Below are positions 45,932-53,846 of a stretch of 64,000 nt of DNA, piece after piece. Both the position numbers and the translations under genes were made by a program. Position 1 is the stretch's first letter, and the number at the start of each line of letters is the position of its first letter. The notes beneath the pieces were generated by a model, which was not told where the DNA came from, ran no database searches, and saw only the letters and a program-made list of their open reading frames with translations. Source of the DNA: CAZGKW01 sp964526295 (lineage in GTDB: Bacteria; Planctomycetota; Phycisphaerae; FEN-1346); contig CAZGKW010000001.1 of the NCBI GenBank assembly GCA_964526295.1, forward strand, positions 62,001 through 126,000, read 5' to 3'.

Positions 45932-47371
45932 CACCCAGTCGACGGCCAGGACGGCCCCGGCCGCGGCCACGGCCAGCGCCGCCGCCGCGATCACGCCGGT
46001 CTTCAGCCACCGCATCTTCCGCTCGAATCGGGCCGCCGCCGCGGGGCTGGCCAGCATGCGGGCCAGGAACGCGCGTCGGCGGGCCACGCTGAAGTGTCGC
46101 CACCCGCCCGCCGTCTCGGCCGACCCGTTCAGGCGAGCGATCCGCCGAAGCGCCGACGCGAAGACCGCCACCCGGTGCTCGCACAGGCCGGTCTCGGCCG
46201 CTCCGTCAGTCTCTCTGGTGAACACGCGGCGGTCGGGGTTCGGCTCGGAGCAGGCGGCCGGGCAGGACGTGGCCCGGACGGCATAGAGGTCGCTCTCCAG
46301 CTCGCACCGCCGCGACAGGTAGCCGAACCCAAGGCCCCAGAACGCCACCATCGCCGCGGGGACGCCCACGTTCACCGCCAAGGCCGATTCGGTCAGGGCG
46401 AACAGGACGAACGCCAGCAGCAGGGCCGCCCCCGCCCCGCCGAGGCCGAGGGCCAGGTACAGCGGCACGTGGTGGTACTTGGCGTGGGCGGCCTCGTGGG
46501 CGAAGACGGCCTCGATCTCGGCGTTCGGCAGGTTCAGCATCAGGGCGTCGGTCACCATGATGTAGCGAAGCGGGCCCACCAGGCCCACCATGCACCCGTT
46601 GGTGATCGAGACGTTCGTCCGCCAGACCAGGATGTTCCCCACCCGGACGCCGGTCCGTCGGGTCATCTCGATCAGCCGCCGCCGGAGGTCCCCCGACGGG
46701 AGCGGCTCGGTCCGCCAGCACAGCCGGAGCCACGGCCCGGCCAGCAACACCAGCGCCAGCACCTTAGCCCCGGTCACGCCGACCACGACCACGCTGTTCT
46801 CCGGGTGCACCAAGCGTTCCAACACGTCCTGGCCGGCAATGAGCACCAGCAGCGGCACCAGCACCACCAGCACGTATTGGCGGAACATGAAGACGAGGTA
46901 CCCGGCGAGCGTCCAGCGGGGCGGCACGGCCATCACGCCGGCACGGCTGAACATCGCCTCCCGGAGGCCCCGGTCCGCCCAGTAGAGGGCCGTCCACGAG
47001 ATCACCCACAGGACGACGGCCGGCAGCAGCGTCACGGCGACGTGGACCACGCCCCACGTCGGGCCGACCATCTCCCGCACCACCGCCGGCCAGCGGAGGG
47101 CGAACAGCATGACGGCGTAGTCGAGGAGCACCAGGAGGCGGTAGCCCTTGCCCAGCAGGCCGACGCGGCGGAGGAACCGCTGCTCGTCCTGGACGAGCTG
47201 GTCCTGCCGGGAGACGACGTACCGCGCCAGGGCCGCCCCGGCCGTCGCCACGCCCGCCGCCAGGGCCGCCATCGCCCCGAGCGTCTGCCACGTTCCGTAC
47301 GGCTCGCCCTGGGCGAACTCGCCAACCGCCACCAGCGTCAGGAGCAGGGCCAGGAGGATGGTCGCGTACAC
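45593..47371 (-). CDS. M48-family membrane zinc metalloprotease
   Basis: A 592-residue polytopic membrane protease. At least six hydrophobic segments lie in residues 1-215, then the zinc site H-E-A-A-H (292-296) with the third ligand in CELESDLYAVRA, and a further membrane hairpin at about 310-350. Start is a GTG at 47371 with GAGG 5 nt upstream. A last membrane segment ends near residue 478. From about residue 481 the frame enters DNA that is antisense to the S24 repressor and continues 112 more residues to a stop at 45593; this acidic tail has no family resemblance. Either the tail is real or a natural stop has been lost. Confidence 0.83.
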   Translation of the reverse strand: MYATILLALLLTLVAVGEFAQGEPYGTWQTLGAMAALAAGVATAGAALARYVVSRQDQLVQDEQRFLRRVGLLGKGYRLLVLLDYAVMLFALRWPAVVREMVGPTWGVVHVAVTLLPAVVLWVISWTALYWADRGLREAMFSRAGVMAVPPRWTLAGYLVFMFRQYVLVVLVPLLVLIAGQDVLERLVHPENSVVVVGVTGAKVLALVLLAGPWLRLCWRTEPLPSGDLRRRLIEMTRRTGVRVGNILVWRTNVSITNGCMVGLVGPLRYIMVTDALMLNLPNAEIEAVFAHEAAHAKYHHVPLYLALGLGGAGAALLLAFVLFALTESALAVNVGVPAAMVAFWGLGFGYLSRRCELESDLYAVRATSCPAACSEPNPDRRVFTRETDGAAETGLCEHRVAVFASALRRIARLNGSAETAGGWRHFSVARRRAFLARMLASPAAAARFERKMRWLKTGVIAAAALAVAAAGAVLAVDWVLHPDDPQDPPRPEDVGQIADGRVVRLVDGDEVDLLAFGPPQLDRDADPAAEPDDGRPAGQRLGPVSADDDVAVADPRGHAVAVDAEAEQRSIGRRQPRQIKELDDPLGRGFG

Positions 47372-47383
47372 GGGGCCCTCGGG

Positions 47384-48925
47384 TCAGTCTGCGGCGGCGG
47401 CGGCGGGGGGCCGACGAGCGCCCATGCCGGGCGTCGGCGGGCCCTGGTCGGCGGTCGCGCCCGACGCCTCCCGCTCGCCGGCGGCCCCGGCCGGGGCGGG
47501 CGGCTTGTGCAGGATGAGCGGTTTGTAGACGAAGTAGTCGAAGTCCGGGCTCTGGATCGGCCCGTGACACGACATGCACAGCCGCGACGAGATGTTAATC
47601 CGCGGGTCCGGTTCGACGCCCTTCTTCGCGTGGTCGCTCGTGACGACGTGGCAGGCCTGGCACGTGACGCGGCCGAGCTTCGGCGTCTTCTTCATCGAGA
47701 CGAACCCGCCGTCGCGGCCGAAGCCCATGGTGTGGCACAGGATGCATTCGGGGTCGTCCTGGCGGCCGGACTGGCGGACCACGTCGAAGGCGTGGGCATG
47801 GGCGGTCGTCTTCCACTGGTCGTACTCGGGCTTGTGGCACTCGGCGCACGCCTCGGCGCTTTCGAACCGCGTCGGGACGGGTGTGTCCCAGGAGGGTGGC
47901 GGCTTCTCCTTCGCCTCCTTGACGTAGTCCCAGTAGAGTGCCTCGACCCCCCTGGCCCCGGGCACCTGGGCCGAGAGGAACGTCACGTTGTGGTCGGTCG
48001 CGAGGCCGCCGTCGTCGGTCCGGCGGAGGGTCAAGGCCCCGAGGAAGTTGCCCAGCTCGGCCGTCCCGACGAGCAGCGTCTCGCCGATCCGCTCGGGGTC
48101 CTTCAGCGTCTTGGGCTCGTGGCCGAAGATGAGCACGTCGATGCCTTCGACCTCGGCGGCGAACTCGCGCGTCCGGTAGAGCGGCTGGTGCACGATCGCG
48201 ACGACGACGTCGCAGTCGGCCAGTGCCTCGACCTCGCGTCGGGCCGCGGCCGCCGGGTCCTCGATCGAGAGGCCCTCGCGCCATTCGAGCGGCGGGAACC
48301 CGTAGACCCAGTCGGCGATGACGGCGAAGATGCCGACCCTGAGGCCGCCTTTCTCGCACACGACGTGGGGGGCCGCGACCAGATTGCCGGAGGAGTCGCG
48401 GACGTTCGCGCAGATGAAGGCCAGGCCGTGGGTCCGCTGGATCTCGCGGAGGCGGTCGACCCCCAGGAGGAACTCGGCCACGCCCAAGGCGATGGCGTCG
48501 TACTCGGCCCGGCCCGCCGCGCGGGCCAGGTACGCCACCTTCGTCTCGTTCTGCCGCTCCGGAAACAGGTTGCCGGCGTCGACGACGAGGACGTGCTTGC
48601 GCGTAGCGCGGTACTGTTCGATCAGGCCCTGCCGCTTGGCGAAGCCGCCGCTCGGGTTGCCCGGGCAGCCGCAGGCGGCGAGGACGCCGTCGTTGTTGCC
48701 GGCGAAGAGGAGGACGACGCCCTCGCCGCGTCGCACGGGTTTCTGTGGGCCGCCATCGCATCCGGCGGCCAGCACCGCGGCCGCCAGCCCTGCCGCCGTC
48801 GCGACGAGCATCCAGGCCCGGTCCGCTCGTCCCCGGCGCGCGGACGCCCAGAGACGCGCGGCCGCCCCAGCCGGGGACGGCCGCGCCGTCGCAATCAACT
48901 CCGGCCTCAACTGCGGATCATTCAT
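47384..48925 (-). CDS. Lipoprotein fusing a metallophosphoesterase to a tetraheme c554-type cytochrome
   Basis: A 513-residue envelope protein. A hydrophobic helix ends in a lipobox LAAG|C at Cys56. Residues about 66-320 resemble a 5'-nucleotidase-type phosphoesterase (LLFAGNNDGVLAACGCPGN, VLVVDAGNLF, VVAIVHQPLY, IDVLIFGHEP), though metal ligands are only partly canonical. Residues about 350-470 carry four heme sites C-x2-C-H at 360, 394, 422 and 450, resembling cytochrome c554. The ATG overlaps the serA stop by 8 nt. A shorter start at 48811 would leave a bare lipoprotein signal. Function unknown; electron transfer plus phosphoester or sulfur-compound chemistry is possible. Confidence 0.75.
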   Translation of the reverse strand: MNDPQLRPELIATARPSPAGAAARLWASARRGRADRAWMLVATAAGLAAAVLAAGCDGGPQKPVRRGEGVVLLFAGNNDGVLAACGCPGNPSGGFAKRQGLIEQYRATRKHVLVVDAGNLFPERQNETKVAYLARAAGRAEYDAIALGVAEFLLGVDRLREIQRTHGLAFICANVRDSSGNLVAAPHVVCEKGGLRVGIFAVIADWVYGFPPLEWREGLSIEDPAAAARREVEALADCDVVVAIVHQPLYRTREFAAEVEGIDVLIFGHEPKTLKDPERIGETLLVGTAELGNFLGALTLRRTDDGGLATDHNVTFLSAQVPGARGVEALYWDYVKEAKEKPPPSWDTPVPTRFESAEACAECHKPEYDQWKTTAHAHAFDVVRQSGRQDDPECILCHTMGFGRDGGFVSMKKTPKLGRVTCQACHVVTSDHAKKGVEPDPRINISSRLCMSCHGPIQSPDFDYFVYKPLILHKPPAPAGAAGEREASGATADQGPPTPGMGARRPPAAAAAD

Positions 48926-50525
48926 TTTCGCCCTGAAGCGGCGGGAGACTCACGTGGCGGACCGTCTTGATGAACGGCTTGCCCCGGAGCTCGTCGAGGG
49001 CGGTGGCGGACGGGACGGTGTCGAGTGTCAGGGCGATGCAGGCCTCCTGGGTCTCGGGCTTGCGGCCGAAGGTCATGCTGGCGATGTTGATGCCGTGGCA
49101 GCCGAACACGCCGCCCACCTCCCCGATGACGCCCGGCCGGTCCTCGTTATAGGTGATGACGAGGTCGCCCTCGGGCTTGAGCTCCATGTAGAACTCGTCG
49201 ATGGCGTTGATGCGGGCCCGGCGGTGGTCGAACACGGTGCCGAAGATGGAGTGGCTCTCGCGGTCGCCCTCGGCGACGGCCCGGACGCTGGAGACGTAGC
49301 CGGCGGCGTCGCCGCTGGTGCGTTCGGCGATCTCGACGCCGTTGTCCCGCGCGACGACCAGGGCGTTGACCATGTTGAGCGGCGTCGAGACGACCTGCTG
49401 GAGCATGCCCATGACGAGGCTGATGGTGACCTGCTGGTGGGGCTGGTCGGCGATCTCGCCGGCGTAGGTGACGAGGAGCCGCTTGAGTCGCCCGTGCATG
49501 AGCCCCGCCAGGATCGCCCCCATGCGGTGGCCCAGCTCGGCGTAGGGCTTCATCTCGCCGGCGGCGGCGAAGTCGATGGCCGGCACGTTGAGGGCGTTCC
49601 GCAGGCCCCGTCCGGCGAGGTAGTCGACGATGTTGCGGCACGCATCGGTCGCCACGCCGCGCTGGGCCTCCTGGGTGCTGGCCCCGAGGTGGGGCAGGCA
49701 GGTGACCTTGGGATGCTCGACGAGGCGGCGGTTTTCGGGCGGCTCCGAGGTGTAGACGTCGAGGCCGACGCCGGCCAGGTGCCCCGAATCGAGGGCCTCC
49801 AGGAGGGCGTCCTCGTCGATGATGCCGCCGCGGGCGGCGTTGACGACGATCGTCCCTTCGGGGAGCTTGGCCAGCTCCTCGGGGCCGACCAGGCCCCGCG
49901 TCTCGTCCGTGAGCGGCGTGTGGACCGTCAGGTAGTCGGCGTCGGCCAGGAGGTCGCCGAGGTTGTCGACGAGTCGGATCTGCCTGGCCAGCTCGCGGTC
50001 GCCGGCCACGAACGGATCGTAGCCGACGACTCGCATGTCCATGGCCAGGCACCGCCGGGCGACGGCCGACCCCACGCGCCCCAGGCCCACGACACCGACC
50101 GTCTTGTCGGCGAGCTGGCGGCCCAAGTAGGCCTTGCGGTCCCACTTGCCCTCCTTCAGGCTTTCGGTCGCCGGATAGACGTTGCGGCTGACGGCCAGCA
50201 TGAGGGCGATGGTGACCTCGGCGGTGGAGATGGTGTTTCCGTCGGGGGCGTTCATGACGACGATGCCATGGCGGGTGGCGGTGGGGATGTCGACGTTGTC
50301 GACGCCGACGCCGGCCCGGGCGATGGCCTTCAGGTTGCCCGGCTCGGACAGAACGTCGGCCGTCAGCTTGGTGGCCGAGCGGATGACGATGCCGTCGTAC
50401 TGGCCGATGGCGGCCTTCAGCTCGTCGGGCGAGAGGTCGGTGTTAACGTCGACCTCGAAGCCCGGCTCGGACTTGAGGATGTCGATGCCTTCCTGGGCCA
50501 GCTTGTCGGATACGAGGATTTTCAT
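48918..50525 (-). CDS. serA: D-3-phosphoglycerate dehydrogenase
   Basis: Commits 3-phosphoglycerate to serine synthesis. At 535 residues it is the long form with catalytic and NAD domains, an ASB intervening domain and a C-terminal ACT domain (DLVITYNEDRPGVIGEVGGVFG, near residue 455) that usually senses serine. Nucleotide loop GVVGLGRVGSAVA, the catalytic arginine/glutamate region (NAARGGIIDEDAL, GLDVYTSEPP) and LPHLGAST with the catalytic histidine are all present. The class V aminotransferase upstream on the same strand probably supplies the next step. Confidence 0.96.
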   Translation of the reverse strand: MKILVSDKLAQEGIDILKSEPGFEVDVNTDLSPDELKAAIGQYDGIVIRSATKLTADVLSEPGNLKAIARAGVGVDNVDIPTATRHGIVVMNAPDGNTISTAEVTIALMLAVSRNVYPATESLKEGKWDRKAYLGRQLADKTVGVVGLGRVGSAVARRCLAMDMRVVGYDPFVAGDRELARQIRLVDNLGDLLADADYLTVHTPLTDETRGLVGPEELAKLPEGTIVVNAARGGIIDEDALLEALDSGHLAGVGLDVYTSEPPENRRLVEHPKVTCLPHLGASTQEAQRGVATDACRNIVDYLAGRGLRNALNVPAIDFAAAGEMKPYAELGHRMGAILAGLMHGRLKRLLVTYAGEIADQPHQQVTISLVMGMLQQVVSTPLNMVNALVVARDNGVEIAERTSGDAAGYVSSVRAVAEGDRESHSIFGTVFDHRRARINAIDEFYMELKPEGDLVITYNEDRPGVIGEVGGVFGCHGINIASMTFGRKPETQEACIALTLDTVPSATALDELRGKPFIKTVRHVSLPPLQGENE

Positions 50526-50748
50526 GGCTGAGCGAAGCTCCTATTGAGGCGGCCCCGCCCCGGAGCGGTCCGGGACGGCACCCGCGGTCAGCCGCCCTCT
50601 TGTGCCCGAAGGGTGCCTGGGCCCGCCGCGTCGAACACCGTCCTTTCCCCCCTCCCGCCTGCCTTCGCCGGGGCGTCGGCGTGGCAAGCCGCCCCTCTTC
50701 CCCAACGGGGCCTGGCCGCCAGGGGAGAGGGAGGTAACGAGACGGCGC

Positions 50749-51885
50749 CTAAACGTTGGCCAGGGCCTTCTGGGCAGCGGCCACGCCGGCCCCGATCGCC
50801 ACCTCGTGGCCCATCTTCGCCAGGGCCATCTCCAGGGCGGCCACGGCCGCCAGCGTATCGAATGCGTCCACGTAGCCCATGTGGGAGAACCGGACGATCT
50901 TGCCCTTGAGCTGGCTCTGGCCGCCGGCCACGCGAACGCCGAAGTCGTTCGCCAGCACCTTCGGCAGGGCCTCCCCGTCGACGCCCTCGGGGACGCACAG
51001 GGCCGTGAGGCTGTCCGAAGGTCCCTTCGAGAACAGCGCCAGGCCGAGCGCCTCGGCGGCCGCCCGCATCGCTTCGGCCTTCGCCCGGGTCTCGGCCCAG
51101 ACGGTCTCCAGGCCCTGGGCGCGGATCAGGCCGGTCGAGACGAGCCCCGCCTTGACCATGGCGTTGGCCGGCGTCCAGGGGTTGTCCCACTTGGCGAGGC
51201 TCTTCCGGAACGCCTTCAGGTTGTTGTAATACATGCCGGGGTCGGTGGCGTCGATCTTGTTCCACGCCTTCTCGGAGCAGGCGACGAACGCGAGGCCCGC
51301 AGGCATCATCATGGCCTTCTGGCTGCCGACGACCGTCGCGTCGACGCCCCACTTGTCCATGTAGAACGGCAAGGCCCCGACCCCCGTGATGCCGTCGACC
51401 ACGAGGCAGGCGTCGGTCTCGCCGACGACCTTGGCGATGGCCTCGACGTCGCACATGGTGGCGGTGGAGGTCTCGCAGTGCTGGATGTAGACGCCGACCG
51501 CCCCCGGGTTGGCCTTCAGGGCCTCGGCGATCTGGTCGGCCGTGACGGGTGTGCCCCACTCGACGTCGAGGTTGACGACCTCGGCGCCGAAGGCCGTGCC
51601 GATCTCGGACCATCGCTCGCCGAACTTCCCGCCGCGGACGGCGATCATCGTTTCGCCGCGTCCGACCAGGTTGGCGACGGCGGCCTCCATGGCGGCCGAT
51701 CCGCTTCCGGTCATCGTGAAGACGTCCTGCTCGGTCTGAAGGATGTACTTCAGGTCGTCGGTGAGCTGCTCGAGCATCTGGCGGTACTCGGCCGTCCGGT
51801 GGTGGAACATGGGGGCGGCCAGGGCGAGCAGCGTCTCTTCCGGGACGGGCGTCGGACCGGGTGCGAACAGCCGTTTCTTGTACAT
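50749..51885 (-). CDS. Class V PLP-dependent aminotransferase, likely for serine synthesis
   Basis: A 378-residue aminotransferase of the alanine-glyoxylate/serine-pyruvate group. It opens RLFAPGPTPVPEETL, has GSGSAAMEAAVANLV for the cofactor phosphate, VVDGITGVGALPF, and the PLP lysine in GSQKAMMMP (near residue 189). Members next to serA replace the classical SerC in several lineages, so phosphohydroxypyruvate transamination is the best guess; glyoxylate use is the alternative. It is transcribed toward serA with 223 nt between. Confidence 0.85.
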   Translation of the reverse strand: MYKKRLFAPGPTPVPEETLLALAAPMFHHRTAEYRQMLEQLTDDLKYILQTEQDVFTMTGSGSAAMEAAVANLVGRGETMIAVRGGKFGERWSEIGTAFGAEVVNLDVEWGTPVTADQIAEALKANPGAVGVYIQHCETSTATMCDVEAIAKVVGETDACLVVDGITGVGALPFYMDKWGVDATVVGSQKAMMMPAGLAFVACSEKAWNKIDATDPGMYYNNLKAFRKSLAKWDNPWTPANAMVKAGLVSTGLIRAQGLETVWAETRAKAEAMRAAAEALGLALFSKGPSDSLTALCVPEGVDGEALPKVLANDFGVRVAGGQSQLKGKIVRFSHMGYVDAFDTLAAVAALEMALAKMGHEVAIGAGVAAAQKALANV

Positions 51886-51945
51886 GGGCTCCTCTCCTTC
51901 GCAGGATGGGTGGCGGGGGCCCGCTGCCCCTGCTCGGGACGGGGT

Positions 51946-51951
51946 ATTATA
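51946..51951 (-). promoter_or_regulatory. -10 box upstream of the aminotransferase gene
   Basis: TATAAT on the minus strand; predicted leader about 54 nt. The same stretch reads TATTAT on plus but no plus gene starts nearby. Confidence 0.45.
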
Positions 51952-52086
51952 GTCGCCCCAGGGGCCGATGCAACGCGGAACCCGGCCCTCCGTCGCCCGT
52001 GCCGGAGGTCGGTTTTCCCGTGACGGGGCGGGACACGGGGCGATAGGATGGGCCTATCGAGCACCTGCCCGGAGGGGAAGACGCCC

Positions 52087-52659
52087 ATGCAGCTCATCAA
52101 GGGCCTGCTTCTGGAGGACCCGCGGGCGCTGTGGATCGCCCTCGGGATCGCCGAGATCATCGTCCTGGTGGTCTGGCGCCGGCGGCGGGGCCGGGCGGCC
52201 CTGATCGCCCTGTTCGTCCTGCCGGCGGTCGGGGTGCTTCTGGGCCTGCTGGACGCGGCGGTGGAGACGGACCGCGAGGCCGTGAGGCGGTCGATCCGGA
52301 TGATCGGCCGGGCGGCAAGGTCGAACAACGGCCAGGCGGTCCTCGAACGGATCTCCCCCGACTATGCCAGCGGCCCGTACCGGAAGAAGGACCTGGCCGC
52401 CCTGGTGACGTTCGGTCTGCCCCAGGTCACCGTGCGGACGCCCTTCCCCGCCAAGGTCACGATGGAGGGCGACCGGGCGGAGGTTCGGCACACCTACCGG
52501 ATCGATTCGCGGTCCGGCGTGCAGTTCCAGATCCACGACTCCGTGACGTGGGAAGCCGTCTTCGCCGAGGACGACGACGGCGAGTGGCGCCTGCGGCAGG
52601 TGCTGATGGTCGAGCCGTTCCAGGACCGGCCGGAGAAGTACACGCCGCGGTTCCGGTGA
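52087..52659 (+). CDS. Membrane-anchored NTF2-like hypothetical protein
   Basis: A 190-residue protein of unknown function. Two membrane segments come first (ALWIALGIAEIIVLVVW, then LIALFVLPAVGVLLGLL), with RRRRGR between as a cytoplasmic loop. The rest looks like an NTF2/SnoaL-type cone: helices around AVRRSIRMIGRAA, then long strands (VTVRTPFPAKVTMEGDRAEV, SVTWEAVF, EWRLRQVLMVEPF). I start at the ATG at 52087 with GGAGGGG upstream. It is monocistronic, divergent from the aminotransferase and convergent with surE. Confidence 0.6.
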   Translation: MQLIKGLLLEDPRALWIALGIAEIIVLVVWRRRRGRAALIALFVLPAVGVLLGLLDAAVETDREAVRRSIRMIGRAARSNNGQAVLERISPDYASGPYRKKDLAALVTFGLPQVTVRTPFPAKVTMEGDRAEVRHTYRIDSRSGVQFQIHDSVTWEAVFAEDDDGEWRLRQVLMVEPFQDRPEKYTPRFR

Positions 52660-52852
52660 CGGGGCGGAGCGAATGCCGGTGGACCTTGTCGGCGTCGGCG
52701 CGGCGGGTCATCCGTGCCCGCCTCGCTCTCGTCGCGTTCGTCACACGGTCCAGCGAAGGAGCCCCTTCCGGGCCTCTTCGTGCGGGACGCCTTTGCCTTC
52801 GCGGACCTCCCCTTTATCCTGCCTCTCTCCCGCCAGAGGTGAGGTAGGACCG

Positions 52853-53611
52853 CTACAACGCCAGGTCCAGCCCCCGAAGCCCCTCCAGACGCGGATGGTC
52901 CGTCAGGTCGAACCGCAGGGGCGTGACCGCGACGTACCGCTCCGCCAGGGCCGCGACGTCGGTGTCTGCATTGTCGCCCTCGGTCTCCGGGTCGCCGTAG
53001 ATCCAATAGTAGGTCCGCCCGCGGGGGTCCTTCCGCTTGTCCCACTTCTCGGCCCAGCCCTTCAGGCTCTGCGGGACGACGCGAACGCCGAGCGGCGGGC
53101 CCGCCGTGAGGTCCGGCAGGTTGATGTTGACGACGCAGCCGGCATCGCAGCCGCGAGTCACGAGTTGGCGGATGAGCTTGAGGGCGATCCGGGCCGCCCC
53201 GTCGAAGTCCAGCTCGTCGGCGGCCTCGAGACTGACGGCGACGCTCGGCACGCCGGAAAACGCCCCCTCGATGGCCGCCGCCACCGTCCCGGAGTAGAGG
53301 ACGTTGATGCCGGTGTTCGCCCCGAGGTTGATGCCGCTGACGACCAGGTCCACGCTCTCGGGGACCAGTTCCAAGAGGGCGAGCTTGACGCAGTCGGCCG
53401 GGCTGCCCTCGATGCCGAACCCCTCGACGCCTTCGCCGAGGTCCATCCGGTGGCAGATGACCGGCTCGGTGAGGCTGATGGAGTGGCCCACGGCCGACTG
53501 GGCGGCCATGGGAGCGACGACGGTGACGTCGCCGAGGTCGGCGAGGGCCTTTCGCATGGCCACCAGGCCCGGCGCCATGATGCCGTCGTCGTTGGTGGCG
53601 AGGATTCGCAT
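52853..53611 (-). CDS. surE: 5'/3'-nucleotidase SurE
   Basis: Metal-dependent nucleoside monophosphatase of 252 residues. The N-terminal MRILATNDDGIMAPG holds the DD metal ligands, ISGINLGANTG is the active-site loop near residue 85, and YSGTVAAAIEG follows. The C-terminus with TDHPRLEGL fits the family. Usually linked to stationary-phase survival. It is single, between the NTF2-like gene (convergent) and a divergent UPF0182 gene. Confidence 0.96.
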   Translation of the reverse strand: MRILATNDDGIMAPGLVAMRKALADLGDVTVVAPMAAQSAVGHSISLTEPVICHRMDLGEGVEGFGIEGSPADCVKLALLELVPESVDLVVSGINLGANTGINVLYSGTVAAAIEGAFSGVPSVAVSLEAADELDFDGAARIALKLIRQLVTRGCDAGCVVNINLPDLTAGPPLGVRVVPQSLKGWAEKWDKRKDPRGRTYYWIYGDPETEGDNADTDVAALAERYVAVTPLRFDLTDHPRLEGLRGLDLAL

Positions 53612-53846
53612 GGTTCCCGGAGGCCCTTTCCTGCGCGGCTCACATAGGTTCGGCCGGTGGGTCTGCGTGCCGACCTCGCCATCCTACTGCCGCCCACCGC
53701 CATGTCAAACGTGGGGCGGAGGGCTTTCGGCGCGGTGCGGGACCCACCGAGAGGCGCTGCCGCTTGCGGCCGAGGCCCGGCTCGCGTATGATGGACCGCG
53801 TAGCGGGGCACGCGAACGGACCGGTGGGGGCGTGGGGCACGGGCCG

